NCBI GenBank assembly: GCA_035574175.1
Contig: DATLZB010000150.1
Coordinates: 1-34,111, forward strand
From: DATLZB01 sp035574175
GTDB lineage: Bacteria; Pseudomonadota; Alphaproteobacteria; Rhizobiales; Hyphomicrobiaceae
Direction of reading: 5' to 3'
DNA length: 34,111 nt
The notes below the pieces were generated by a model that had not been told where the DNA came from, made no database searches, and worked only from the letters and a program-made list of their open reading frames with translations. Made by a program: the position numbers and the translations under genes. This document shows positions 23,831 to 32,513 of the stretch, piece by piece (position 1 is the first letter of the stretch; each line of letters opens with the position of its first letter).

Positions 23831-24639
23831 GACGGAAGGTCGTGGGTGTCCTCCTCGTGATTCTGCTGTTCGTCGCCGGCGGTACCGGTGCGTACTACCA
23901 CTTTCGGCTGTCGAGGGGCGGCGAACCCAGCTTCCAGGGCTGGATCGAGGCCGATCTCGTGTTCGTGAGCCCTGACGAGATCGGACGCATCGAGAAGCTT
24001 GCCGTGCGGGAGGGATCGACGGTCGAGCAGGGCTCGGCCCTCTTTGCCCTCGACGATGATCTGCAGCGCGCCGCGGTTGCCGAAGCCGAGGCCGCCGTGA
24101 CCAACGCGCGCCAGGCCTACGAGCGCGCCAAGGTTCTTCTCGATCGCGCCGTTGGCAGCCAGAAAACCTTCGACGATGCGGAAGCCGTGCTCCGCACGGC
24201 CGAAGCCAAGCTCAACTCGGCGAAAACAAGACTCGATCGCCGTACCATGAACAGCCCGACCCGAGGCATTGTGCAGGAGGTCTATTTCCGCGTCGGAGAA
24301 ACCGTGCAACCGGGTCGCCCGATCGTAGCGATCCTGCCGCCGCAGAACGTCAAGGTGCGCTTCTTCGTGCCGCAGGCGGTGCTGCCGACCATCCGTATCG
24401 GCGATCGCGTGCGCGTGAGCTGCGATGGCTGCCGCAATGATCTTTCGGCCCGCGTCAGTTTCATCGCCGCCCAGGCCGAGTTCACCCCACCGGTGATCTA
24501 CAGCCTGGAAGAGAGGGCGAGGCTGGTCTTTCGCATCGAGGCAGTACCTGAGCATCCCGAGAACGTAAGGATCGGCCAGCCCGTTTCGGTGGCATTGCAG
24601 GAGCCCACGAACAGCGGTAGCGCCCATGCCGGCAAGTGA
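23827..24639 (+). CDS. HlyD/EmrA-type membrane fusion protein (periplasmic adaptor)
   Basis: A 270-residue adaptor anchored by one N-terminal helix (about 5-23). The rest is periplasmic: a lipoyl-like half (WIEADLVFVSPDEIGRI), a short coiled-coil hairpin (about 78-140, Ala/Glu/Arg-rich), the second lipoyl half (MNSPTRGIVQEVYFRVGE), and a beta-barrel with QAVLPTIRIGDRV. The ATG at 23827 overlaps the regulator stop and has GGAGGAG upstream. It would link the ABC exporter to an outer-membrane channel, which is not in the window. The size matches YbhG-like adaptors, shorter than classic HlyD. It overlaps the ATPase gene by 14 bp. Confidence 0.9.
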   Translation: MRRKVVGVLLVILLFVAGGTGAYYHFRLSRGGEPSFQGWIEADLVFVSPDEIGRIEKLAVREGSTVEQGSALFALDDDLQRAAVAEAEAAVTNARQAYERAKVLLDRAVGSQKTFDDAEAVLRTAEAKLNSAKTRLDRRTMNSPTRGIVQEVYFRVGETVQPGRPIVAILPPQNVKVRFFVPQAVLPTIRIGDRVRVSCDGCRNDLSARVSFIAAQAEFTPPVIYSLEERARLVFRIEAVPEHPENVRIGQPVSVALQEPTNSGSAHAGK

Positions 24640-25597
24640 AGGCGACCGGGTCAACCAGCACCCGCCATCCGCCGAAGGTACGATCGCCATCGACGTCGAA
24701 GGGCTCACCAAGTCCTTCGGGGGCAGACCGGTAGTGCGCAATCTCTCGCTGAAGGTGCGGCGCGGCCAGATCTACGGCTTCCTTGGACCTAACGGCTCCG
24801 GCAAGACAACGACGCTGCGCATGATCTGTGGGCTGCTGACGCCCGACGGCGGCCGCGGCACCTGCCTGGGCTACGACATTCTGACCGAGCGCGAGGAGAT
24901 CAAGCGCCGCGTCGGCTACATGACGCAGCGCTTCAGCCTTTATGAGGATCTTTCCATCCTCGAGAATCTCGAGTTCGTGGCCCGTGTCTATGGGATGGCC
25001 GATCCGACCACGGCAGCCCGCCGCGCCGTCGAGCGGCTGGACCTCGCTGGCCGCGAGCGTCAGCTTGCCGGCACGCTCTCCGGCGGCTGGAAGCAGCGCC
25101 TGGCGCTCGGTGCCTGCATCCTCCCCGAGCCCGCCCTGCTCTTGCTCGACGAGCCGACCGCGGGGGTCGATCCCAAGGCACGGCGCGACTTCTGGAACGA
25201 AATTCACAGGCTCGCCGCAGCCGGTATGACCGTGCTGGTCTCGACCCACTACATGGACGAGGCCGAGCGCTGCCATGAGATCGCATACATCGCGTATGGC
25301 GAGCTGCTCGCGCGGGGCATGATTCCCGCCGTGATCGAGGCCTCGGGGCTGCACACCTACACGGTGAGCGGACCCGATCTCAATGGCCTCGCCGACCGCC
25401 TCCTCGGCATGCCCGGCGTCGACATGGTGGCTCCCTTCGGCACCAGTCTCCACGTTGCCGGTCGTGATGCAAAGGCGCTCGAGGCGACGGTAGCCAAACT
25501 AAGCCAGGATCAGCGCTTCGCGTGGAATCTGTCTTCACCCTCACTCGAGGACGTCTTCATCGATCTGATGGCCCGATCTCGGGATGACTTCCGATGA
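24626..25597 (+). CDS. ABC transporter ATP-binding protein (YbhF/CcmA-like)
   Basis: A 323-residue ATPase with Walker A GPNGSGKT (54-61), Q-loop in YMTQRFSLYEDLS (about 97-109), signature LSGGWKQRLALG (150-161), Walker B LLLLDEPTAGVDP (170-182), and the H-loop STHYMDEAE. The C-terminal 90 residues are the regulatory extension usual for drug-exporter ATPases of the ABC-2 type. There is one nucleotide-binding domain, in contrast to the fused double ATPase YbhF. The start overlaps the HlyD gene by 14 bp and the stop overlaps the permease start (ATGA). Confidence 0.93.
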   Translation: MPASEGDRVNQHPPSAEGTIAIDVEGLTKSFGGRPVVRNLSLKVRRGQIYGFLGPNGSGKTTTLRMICGLLTPDGGRGTCLGYDILTEREEIKRRVGYMTQRFSLYEDLSILENLEFVARVYGMADPTTAARRAVERLDLAGRERQLAGTLSGGWKQRLALGACILPEPALLLLDEPTAGVDPKARRDFWNEIHRLAAAGMTVLVSTHYMDEAERCHEIAYIAYGELLARGMIPAVIEASGLHTYTVSGPDLNGLADRLLGMPGVDMVAPFGTSLHVAGRDAKALEATVAKLSQDQRFAWNLSSPSLEDVFIDLMARSRDDFR

Positions 25598-26742
25598 GCA
25601 CCATGGCAGTCGCGCGGAAGTGGAGCGGCCTATCCCGCACCATCGCCATGTTCATCAAAGAGTTCGTTCAGCTCCGCCGCGACCGCCTGACGTTCGCGAC
25701 CATGGTTTTCATCCCCCTGGTGCAGCTCACGCTGTTCGGCTTCGCCATCAACACCACGCCCCGCCACCTGCCGACGGCAGTGCTCGCCTACGAGGACAGC
25801 GACATCGGCCGCTCGATCATCTCAGCACTGCGCAACACCTCCTACTTCGAGTTGACGGAGGTGGTTCACTCGGAGGCCGAGATGGATCACCTGATGCGGT
25901 CGGGCAAGGTGCTGTTCGGGGTCGAGATTCCGGCCGGCTTCGAGCGCGCCGTCCGCCGCGGCGACCGGCCGGCGCTGCTGGTGGCGGCCGATGCCAGCGA
26001 CCCCGTCGCCGCCGGCACAGCGCTCGGCGCGCTCGAGGGCATCGTTTCCACCGCGCTCGCTCGCGACCGCGGCCTGCCTGAGACGACGGAGGAGAAGCCT
26101 GCCTTCGAAATCCGCCAGCACCGGCGCTACAACCCGGCCGCCGTGACCAGCCTCAATATCGTGCCAGGCCTGCTCGGCGTGATCCTTACCATGACCATGC
26201 TGATCTTCACGGCGCTGTCGGTCACCCGCGAGATCGAGCGTGGTACCATGGAGAGCCTGCTCGCCATGCCGATCGAGCCGCTGGAGATCATGATCGGCAA
26301 GATTGCGCCTTACATCGTCATCGGTTTCATTCAGGCCGTGCTGATCCTAAGCTTCGGCATTCTCGTGTTCGAGGTGCCGATCTCGGGAAGCCTGTGGCTG
26401 CTGGCGCTGCTCAGCACGCTGTTCATCGCCACCAACCTTTCGATCGGCTACACGTTCTCGACCATCGCGCAGAACCAGCTTCAGGCGATCCAGATGTCGT
26501 TCATGTTCTTCTTGCCCAACATCTTGCTTTCGGGCTTCATGTTTCCGTTCGCCGGCATGCCCGGCTGGGCGCAGGTGATCGGCGAGCTGCTTCCCCTCAC
26601 ACACTACATCCGCATCGTGCGGGGCATCATGCTGAAGGGCGCCGATCTCCACGACCTCCAGTTCGAGGCGTTGGCTCTGCTGGGTCTCATGTTGCTGGCC
26701 ATGACCGTCGCCGTGCGCCGCTTCCGCCGCACCCTCGACTGA
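25594..26742 (+). CDS. ABC-2 type transporter permease (YbhS/YhhJ-like)
   Basis: A 382-residue inner-membrane protein. It has one helix near the N-terminus (about 33-52) after the FIKEFVQLRRDRLTF amphipathic segment, a large periplasmic domain (about 55-185), and five more helices (about 188-380), including the VTREIERGTMESLLAMPI connector that meets the ATPase. This is the usual ABC-2 drug-exporter form. Only one permease is present, where E. coli has two (YbhS and YbhR), so it may work as a homodimer. The ATG at 25594 overlaps the ATPase TGA. It is the last gene of the operon and ends 6 bp from a convergent gene. Confidence 0.92.
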   Translation: MSTMAVARKWSGLSRTIAMFIKEFVQLRRDRLTFATMVFIPLVQLTLFGFAINTTPRHLPTAVLAYEDSDIGRSIISALRNTSYFELTEVVHSEAEMDHLMRSGKVLFGVEIPAGFERAVRRGDRPALLVAADASDPVAAGTALGALEGIVSTALARDRGLPETTEEKPAFEIRQHRRYNPAAVTSLNIVPGLLGVILTMTMLIFTALSVTREIERGTMESLLAMPIEPLEIMIGKIAPYIVIGFIQAVLILSFGILVFEVPISGSLWLLALLSTLFIATNLSIGYTFSTIAQNQLQAIQMSFMFFLPNILLSGFMFPFAGMPGWAQVIGELLPLTHYIRIVRGIMLKGADLHDLQFEALALLGLMLLAMTVAVRRFRRTLD

Positions 26743-26745
26743 GCC

Positions 26746-26760
26746 GGGCTAGTAGAGCCC
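26746..26760. terminator. Weak hairpin between convergent stops
   Basis: GGGCT / AGCCC arms (5 bp) with a 5-nt loop, spanning the stop of the DUF1772 gene and lying just past the permease stop. Short stem and no T-run make this a weak call. Confidence 0.25.
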
Positions 26761-27228
26761 CAGCATTAACAATAGCAGGGCAAGGATCGCCGCGATGGTG
26801 CGCACATGGTTCCACCGCGTCCAATTCTTAAGGTAACGGCGCCACAGCTCTGCGCTGTCGGCAGCCGCCGGATCGGCCTTCGCCAGTCGGTTGTTGAGCG
26901 GCACGTTGGCAGCCATCGTGAGCAGGAACGTGCCGACCAGATAAAGCGCGCTGCCGCCCAGCATGAAGAGACCGGCCCGTTCATCGGAAATGAGCATCCC
27001 TTGGAAAGCGACGACCGCGCAGGTTGCCGCCGTGCCGAGGAACACGATGAGGAACCAGGGATTGATCACCGCCACGTTGATCGATTGCATGGCGGCGATG
27101 CCTTGCGCGGGAGGTAGGCGGCTGAGCGCACGCATGAGGAAAGCGGAGAAGGCGTAGAAAACGCCGGCGACGAGCGCGGTGCCAATCGCCGACAGCAGCG
27201 TCAATAGAAACAACAGCTCGTCGGGCAT
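26749..27228 (-). CDS. DUF1772 (anthrone oxygenase-like) membrane protein
   Basis: A 159-residue protein with four membrane helices (about 5-25, 53-75, 83-105, 137-157). Marks of DUF1772 are AGVFYAFSAFLMRAL near the start, the NVPLNNRLA motif after helix three, and the WNHVRTIAA segment near the end. Some fungal members are anthrone oxygenases, but bacterial ones have no proven role, so no reaction is assigned. The ATG at 27228 has a GGAGGGGAGC site upstream; an ATG at 27243 would add five residues. It is divergent from the imelysin operon, with which it shares the region holding an Irr-like box. Confidence 0.82.
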   Translation of the reverse strand: MPDELLFLLTLLSAIGTALVAGVFYAFSAFLMRALSRLPPAQGIAAMQSINVAVINPWFLIVFLGTAATCAVVAFQGMLISDERAGLFMLGGSALYLVGTFLLTMAANVPLNNRLAKADPAAADSAELWRRYLKNWTRWNHVRTIAAILALLLLMLGLY

Positions 27229-27246
27229 GCTCCCCTCCCTCAACAG

Positions 27247-27263
27247 GTTAGAAACCTTCGAAG
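27247..27263. promoter_or_regulatory. Irr-box-like (ICE-type) palindrome
   Basis: GTTAGAA-ACC-TTCGAAG is close to the ICE/Irr consensus as I remember it (TTTAGAA-N3-TTCTAAA): the central TTAGAA-N3-TTC-AA is kept and one inner base differs. It lies 19 bp upstream of the DUF1772 start and 46 bp upstream of the -35 proposed for the imelysin operon. Irr is the Fur-family iron/heme regulator of Hyphomicrobiales, which would fit the iron-linked operon. Confidence 0.45.
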
Positions 27264-27308
27264 GCGCCTGCCGTCAAGACTGCAAATCCTGAACGCCACA
27301 TCCTGCGC

Positions 27309-27336
27309 TTGACAGGCCGGGCCACGAAGTTATTTG
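27309..27336 (+). promoter_or_regulatory. Candidate promoter of the imelysin operon
   Basis: A perfect TTGACA (27309-27314) is followed after 16 bp by TATTTG (27331-27336), giving a leader of about 45 nt before the imelysin ATG. The -35 is strong, the -10 moderate. Confidence 0.45.
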
Positions 27337-27385
27337 TCGACTCCTCTAATCAAGTTATGGTGCGCATGGTTTTCGGGGGTGGCTC

Positions 27386-28687
27386 ATGCAGCTCGGGCGA
27401 AATCGCCGACATAGACTCGCATCGCTTGCGGGCGCAATGCTCGCTGTCTTCGGTTCGAGTGTCCAGGCTTGGGGGGCGCCTTCCGTCCGAGAGGTGGCCG
27501 AGACCTACGCCGGCATCGCTCTTGCCGCCTATGAGGATTCGCTCGCCGAGGCTAAGAAGCTCAGATCGGCAATTGACAACCTGATCGCGAAACCGAGCGA
27601 GGGCACGCTGGAAGCGGCCCGTGTCGCCTGGAAGGCCGCCCGCGTGCCCTACATGCAAACCGAAGTGTTCCGCTTCGGCAACAAGATCGTCGACGACTGG
27701 GAAGGACGGGTCAACGCCTGGCCGCTCGATGAGGGCCTGATCGATTACGTCGACAAGAGCTACGGCGCTGCTTCCGACTCCAACCCGCTCTATACGGCCA
27801 ACGTTATTGCCAACCGTTCGCTCACCGTGAACGGCCGCAAGGTCGATGCACGCCGCATTACCAAACGGCTGCTCGCCGACACCCTGCACGAGGCCGGCAA
27901 GATCGAGGCCAACGTTGCTACCGGCTATCACGCCATCGAGTTCCTGCTGTGGGGTCAGGACCTGAACGGCACCGGTCCCGGTTCCGGCAAGCGCCCGGCC
28001 ACGGACTTCGACAAGGCCAAATGCACCGGCGGTAATTGCGATCGCCGCGCGCAGTATCTGAAGGTGGCGACCGATCTGTTGATCGACGACCTAAGCTGGA
28101 TGGTCGAACAGTGGAAAAAGGGCGGGGCCGCGCGCAAGGCGCTCGCCAAGTCCGACACCGACGCGTTGACCGCGATCTTCACGGGCCTCGGAAGTCTCTC
28201 CTACGGCGAGATGGCTGGCGAGCGCATGAAGCTCGGGCTGCTTCTCAACGATCCGGAGGAAGAGCACGACTGCTTTTCGGACAATACCCACAACTCGCAC
28301 TATTATGACATCGTCGGAATCGAGAATGTCTATCTCGGTCGCTACACGCGGATCGACGGGAGCACAGTGTCGGGCCCGAGCGTGTCGGACCTCGTCCGCG
28401 CCAAATCGGCCGAGATCGATGAGCGCGTGAAGAAGGCACTCGCCGAGACGAACGCCAAAATGACGGCGCTTAAGACGCGGGCCGAGACCAAGGAGGCCTA
28501 TGACCAGATGATCGGTGAGGGCAATCAGGAGGGCAACGCCGTCGTCGAAGCTGCCATCGGGGCGCTTATCGCCCAGACCAAGGAGTTCGAACGAGCCATC
28601 GCCGTGCTTGAGCTAAAGGCAGTGCAGATCGAAGGCTCCGACAGCCTCGACGATCCGGCCAAGGCCCTTGCTGAGAAGAAGAAGTAG
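27386..28687 (+). CDS. Imelysin family protein (IrpA/IcmP-like)
   Basis: A 433-residue exported protein. The signal peptide is about 1-30 (QAWGA cleavage region). The mature part is the all-helical imelysin fold, with the diagnostic GxHxxE motif at 180-185 (GYHAIE) followed by FLLWGQD, and a second-half helix bundle with MAGERMKLGLLL and EEEHDCFSDNTH. Family members are periplasmic or outer-membrane lipoproteins linked to iron acquisition; a peptidase role was proposed for IcmP but the metal-site role is debated. No lipobox Cys is seen. The ATG at 27386 has GGGGGTGG upstream. It is first in a four-gene operon. Confidence 0.92.
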   Translation: MQLGRNRRHRLASLAGAMLAVFGSSVQAWGAPSVREVAETYAGIALAAYEDSLAEAKKLRSAIDNLIAKPSEGTLEAARVAWKAARVPYMQTEVFRFGNKIVDDWEGRVNAWPLDEGLIDYVDKSYGAASDSNPLYTANVIANRSLTVNGRKVDARRITKRLLADTLHEAGKIEANVATGYHAIEFLLWGQDLNGTGPGSGKRPATDFDKAKCTGGNCDRRAQYLKVATDLLIDDLSWMVEQWKKGGAARKALAKSDTDALTAIFTGLGSLSYGEMAGERMKLGLLLNDPEEEHDCFSDNTHNSHYYDIVGIENVYLGRYTRIDGSTVSGPSVSDLVRAKSAEIDERVKKALAETNAKMTALKTRAETKEAYDQMIGEGNQEGNAVVEAAIGALIAQTKEFERAIAVLELKAVQIEGSDSLDDPAKALAEKKK

Positions 28688-28690
28688 CAG

Positions 28691-30214
28691 ATGGTGCGCG
28701 GCCGGCCGATCCTGACCATCCTGGGCTCCGCCAAAGCGTCGGGGCTGCTGGCCGGGCTCCTCGTGCTCGGAACAGGCGCAGCCCTTTCTCTGGCCGCTGA
28801 CCAGCGGCTCTCGTCCACGCTGGTGTCGGGAGCGGCCCTGCACGTACCCGGTGAGGATCAACCTGGCGGCGAGGCGACGTCACGTGGCAGCACCGACACG
28901 GCGGGCGCCTTCTCCCAGCCCTCGGGCAACATGGGTTTTGCCAAGGAGCTCGACTTCAAGATCGGCAACGGACTCTTCCGCAAGCTGTGGGTGTCGGCGC
29001 CCTCCTCCACCAAGTCTTCCGACGGCCTTGGGCCGCTCTACAACGCGCGTGGGTGTCAGAGCTGCCACCTGAAGGACGGCCGCGGTCATCCGCCGCGCGG
29101 CAGCCGCGTGGAGGAGCGCTCGGTCTCGATGTTCCTGCGGCTTTCGATCCCGCCTGAGACGGATGAGGATGCCCGCGCCCTAGCCGAGGGACGGCAGGCC
29201 GTGGTGCCCGAGCCGACCTACGGCAGTCAGCTTCAAGAGTTCGCCGTCCAAGGTCATCCGGGTGAAGGCCGCATGGTTGTCAACTACGAGGAGATCCCCG
29301 TGATCCTGGCGGGCGGCGAGGTGGTGCGCCTACGCCGACCAACCTACGGCATCGTCGACCTCGGCTATGGCCCATTGCACCCCAGGACCATGATGTCGCC
29401 GCGCATGGCTCCGCAAATGATCGGGCTTGGTCTGCTCGAGGCCATCCCCGAGGCGGACATCCTCAATCGGGCCGACCCGGAAGACCGCGATGGCGATGGC
29501 ATCTCGGGTCGCGCCAACCGCGTGTGGTCCGTCGAGCGCAATGGCCCAACGCTCGGCCGTTTCGGCTGGAAGGCGGGACAGCCGACGGTGCTGCAGCAAA
29601 CGGCGGAGGCCTTCGCCGGCGACATCGGCATCGGGAGCTGGGTCGTTCCGCATCCATACGGGGACTGCACCCCGGTTCAGCGCCAGTGTCGCGGCGCGCC
29701 TCATGGCGGTACGCGCGAAGCTCCCGGCGAGGAGATCAATCGCAAGCTGCTCAACCTCGTCGCTTTCTACGCGCGCAACCTCGCCGTACCCGCTCGCCGT
29801 AATCCGGCTGCAGCTGACGTGCTGGCCGGCAAGCACCTCTTCAGCGCCATTGGCTGCGCCTCCTGCCATACACCGTCACATACGACCGGCGAGAACTCAC
29901 CCGACCCGCACCTGCGCGGCCAGGCGATCTGGCCGTATACCGATCTTCTCCTCCACGACTTGGGCGACGACCTCGCCGATGGCCGCCCCGAGGGATTGGC
30001 TGACGGGCGCGAGTGGCGGACCGCGCCGCTGTGGGGCATCGGCCTGACCGAGACCGTCAACGGTCACACCTTCTTTCTCCACGATGGCCGCGCCCGCAAC
30101 ATCACCGAAGCGATCCTCTGGCACGGCGGCGAGGCCCAGCGCGCCCGCGATCAGTTCGCAAGGCTTTCCCCGGACGATCGCAGGCGGCTCCTCGCCTTCG
30201 TCAATTCACTCTGA
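28691..30214 (+). CDS. Di-heme oxidoreductase family protein (DHOR, c-type cytochrome)
   Basis: A 507-residue exported protein with an N-terminal signal peptide (about 1-36). Two heme c sites are visible: CQSCH (122-126) in the N-terminal half and CASCH (389-393) in the C-terminal half. The rest matches the DUF1111/DHOR family: LGPLYNARGCQSCH, EDRDGDGISGRANRVWS, GRFGWKAGQPTV, and the closing FLHDGRARNITEAILWHGGEA, a MauG/peroxidase-like end. It should move electrons or reduce or oxidise a periplasmic substrate, perhaps iron in this operon. It starts 3 bp after the first imelysin stop. Confidence 0.92.
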   Translation: MVRGRPILTILGSAKASGLLAGLLVLGTGAALSLAADQRLSSTLVSGAALHVPGEDQPGGEATSRGSTDTAGAFSQPSGNMGFAKELDFKIGNGLFRKLWVSAPSSTKSSDGLGPLYNARGCQSCHLKDGRGHPPRGSRVEERSVSMFLRLSIPPETDEDARALAEGRQAVVPEPTYGSQLQEFAVQGHPGEGRMVVNYEEIPVILAGGEVVRLRRPTYGIVDLGYGPLHPRTMMSPRMAPQMIGLGLLEAIPEADILNRADPEDRDGDGISGRANRVWSVERNGPTLGRFGWKAGQPTVLQQTAEAFAGDIGIGSWVVPHPYGDCTPVQRQCRGAPHGGTREAPGEEINRKLLNLVAFYARNLAVPARRNPAAADVLAGKHLFSAIGCASCHTPSHTTGENSPDPHLRGQAIWPYTDLLLHDLGDDLADGRPEGLADGREWRTAPLWGIGLTETVNGHTFFLHDGRARNITEAILWHGGEAQRARDQFARLSPDDRRRLLAFVNSL

Positions 30215-30225
30215 AGGCCGGTTGC

Positions 30226-31356
30226 ATGCCCGTCACATCGCGATTTTTGCCAGCGGGAGTGATGGCGGTGAGCCCGGCGGTGCTGCTCGCAATCATTCTT
30301 CAGGGCGCGCCGGCTGCGGCAGATGATGCCGCCCTCTTCGATCACGCGGCTCTGGCCCGCCGGGCTTACGAGCACCACATCGGGCCGGGCTACGCCGCGC
30401 TGGCGACCGCCGCAGGCGACCTGTCGCAGTCCCTGGATCGCTATTGCGCTGATAGCACGCCTGCGCAGCGCAAGGCGGTGGAAGCTGCGTTCGACGGCTT
30501 CGTCACCGCCTGGGGCTACATCGAGCACATCGTATTTGGGCCGGTGACCACCGACAACCGCAAGGAGCGTATCCTCTTCTGGCCTGACCGGCGCGGACTC
30601 GGCGCACGGCAGGTGGCGCGCGCCGTTGGCGCGCGTGATGCCTCAGTGCTCGACGCACAGACGCTGGCTGGCAAGAGCGTTGCACTGCAGGGGCTTGGTG
30701 CGCTCGAGCTGGTACTGTTTGGTCCGGGTGCGGAGGATGCGGATCCCGATGCGCGCGCTTACCGGTGCCGGTATGGTGCGGCCATTGCCGCCAATCTCGC
30801 GGCCGTCACCCACGCGATCCGCGACGGCTGGTCCCGCACGGACGGCTTTGCCCACCAGTGGCTCGCCCCGGGAGGCAACAACCCTGTTTACCTCAAGCAG
30901 GCAGAAACCACGCTGGCGCTCGCCAAGTCCTTCGACCAGGGGCTTGAACGCGTGCGCGATGAACGCCTGGGCGGTCCGCTCGGACTGGGGCCCCAGCGCA
31001 CCAAGACGCCTGCCGTTCTCGCCGTGAGCCGCCGCACGATGCGGCTGGTGCGTTCCAATATCGACGGGCTGCTCCACCTTTTCTTTGGAGGAGGGCTTAA
31101 GGACGCCATTATCTCGGCAAGCGGGACGCGCTCAAACGTTGTAGCAGCCAAGGCCGATGTGGTCGCCAACGAACTCAAGACCGCCCGCGGTATCGTCGAG
31201 GAGGTGATCGCCAGCCGCCAGCCCTTCGAGGGTAAGACAGCGCGGCGGCTGATCGCTATGGGCTATCCGCTGAAGAATGCGCGCGTGCTGACCGGCGAGT
31301 TGCTCGCGGAGACGGCCGGGCTTACATTCGGGTTCAATGCTTCCGATGGAGATTGA
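30226..31356 (+). CDS. Second imelysin family protein, GxHxxE His replaced by Gly
   Basis: A 376-residue exported protein with signal peptide (about 1-32, AAA-DD). It has the imelysin helical fold: an N-terminal ARRAYEHHIGPGYAALATAA helix pair, the GxHxxE position filled by GLGALE (156-161, His replaced by Gly158), and a C-terminal half with NNVYLK-type and AKADVVANEL helices. It starts 11 bp after the di-heme gene stop, at an ATG with GAAGG upstream; the frame runs back to 30013 inside that gene. It is a paralog of the first imelysin but shorter and divergent. The loss of the His suggests a partner or scaffold role rather than a metal site. Confidence 0.88.
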   Translation: MPVTSRFLPAGVMAVSPAVLLAIILQGAPAAADDAALFDHAALARRAYEHHIGPGYAALATAAGDLSQSLDRYCADSTPAQRKAVEAAFDGFVTAWGYIEHIVFGPVTTDNRKERILFWPDRRGLGARQVARAVGARDASVLDAQTLAGKSVALQGLGALELVLFGPGAEDADPDARAYRCRYGAAIAANLAAVTHAIRDGWSRTDGFAHQWLAPGGNNPVYLKQAETTLALAKSFDQGLERVRDERLGGPLGLGPQRTKTPAVLAVSRRTMRLVRSNIDGLLHLFFGGGLKDAIISASGTRSNVVAAKADVVANELKTARGIVEEVIASRQPFEGKTARRLIAMGYPLKNARVLTGELLAETAGLTFGFNASDGD

Positions 31357-32455
31357 CCGTAGATCTCTGCTGCTCGGATCCTGTGCCACCGCCCTCGCCG
31401 GCCGTTGCTCCGCTCTCGCCAACAATGCACAAGCCCTATACGCCGCGGCGCGACGAGGACCTGAGGGGGGCTACTCAGCCGCCATTTTCACGACCGATGG
31501 CCGCGATGTGCGCGCGGTAGCGCTGCCCGGTCGGGGTCATGACCTGACAGTCTGTCCCGTAACGGGCCGCTGCGTCGTGTTCGCGCGCAGACCTGGAAAC
31601 TTTGCCATCGCTTTCTCCACCGACCGCAGCGCAGAGCCCATCGCCTTCACCACGCCGCCCGACCGCCACTTCTACGGACACGGCGTATTCTCTCACGACG
31701 GGCGCTTCCTATATGCGACCGAGAACGATTTCGACGCCGGCCGCGGCGTCATCGGCATTTACAACGCGAAGGAGAGTTTCCGCCGCATCGGCGAGTTTCC
31801 CTCTTATGGCGTTGGCCCGCACGACCTTGCGTTGCTGCGCCACGCCCCTGTTCTCGTCATTGCCAACGGCGGCCTGCGCGAGCACCCGGACTTCGGCGAG
31901 GGACGCCGCGTGCTCAATCCTGACGCAATCGAGACCTCGCTCGCCTACGTCGATCTCCGCAACGGCGATCTTGTCGAACGGCACGAGTTTAATCCGACGC
32001 GTGGCCTCTCCCTGCGCCACATGGACGTTGCAGCGGACGGCACGGTGGTGATCGGAGCGCAAGTGCAGGGACCAGTCAGCGAGCGGAACAATCTCGTTTT
32101 CCGCCATCGCCGCCAGCAGGAGCCGACGGCGCTCGAGCTACCGGAGCAGACGGGGCGGCGGCTTGCCGGCTATATCAGCTCGGTCGCCGTCGATTGCTCC
32201 GGCACCATCGCCGCTGTCACCTCCGCGCCGGGCGCGAGCGCGGTCATGATCGAGATTGCAAGCGGGCGTGTGCTGCGCACGGTGGCGCTCGGAGATGTTG
32301 CAGGCGTCGCCCCATCGCCCAGGCACGGCGAATTCCTGCTGACGAGCGGGGAGGGCGAACTCGGCCAGGCATCGGCCAGCGGGGGGATCTTTGGAGAGCC
32401 AGCGGCCAGTCCATGGGCCTGGGACAATCACGCCATCGCATTGCCCGGGCGATGA
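31337..32455 (+). CDS. DUF1513 family exported beta-propeller-like protein
   Basis: A 372-residue protein that starts MLPMEIDRRSLLLGSCATALAG, an RR-x-LLLG signal resembling a Tat type. The body has repeated blade-like segments (SHDGRFLYATENDFDAGRG, GVGPHDLALL, RHMDVAADGTVVIG, SSVAVDCSGTIAAVTSAPG), in line with the propeller expected for DUF1513. It ends WAWDNHAIALPGR, a typical family end. The function is unknown; it regularly accompanies imelysin/di-heme operons. The ATG at 31337 overlaps the second imelysin gene by 20 bp; an ATG at 31346 is an alternative start. It is the last gene of the operon. Confidence 0.88.
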   Translation: MLPMEIDRRSLLLGSCATALAGRCSALANNAQALYAAARRGPEGGYSAAIFTTDGRDVRAVALPGRGHDLTVCPVTGRCVVFARRPGNFAIAFSTDRSAEPIAFTTPPDRHFYGHGVFSHDGRFLYATENDFDAGRGVIGIYNAKESFRRIGEFPSYGVGPHDLALLRHAPVLVIANGGLREHPDFGEGRRVLNPDAIETSLAYVDLRNGDLVERHEFNPTRGLSLRHMDVAADGTVVIGAQVQGPVSERNNLVFRHRRQQEPTALELPEQTGRRLAGYISSVAVDCSGTIAAVTSAPGASAVMIEIASGRVLRTVALGDVAGVAPSPRHGEFLLTSGEGELGQASASGGIFGEPAASPWAWDNHAIALPGR

Positions 32456-32500
32456 TGTCCATCCAGGATTGTATAGGAGTTGCCTGCTCGTGGATGATGC

Positions 32501-32513
32501 GACCCGAGGGGTC
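32501..32513. terminator. Short hairpin between convergent genes
   Basis: GACCC / GGGTC arms (5 bp) around GAG at the end of the DUF2778-like gene, 46 bp past the DUF1513 stop. The stem is short and lacks a T-run, so this is a weak terminator call. Confidence 0.25.

Noticed and set aside
30013..30225. Upstream extension of the second imelysin frame inside the di-heme gene.
   Set aside because: The ATG at 30226 has a ribosome site and starts a signal peptide; the extension overlaps the conserved di-heme C-terminus.
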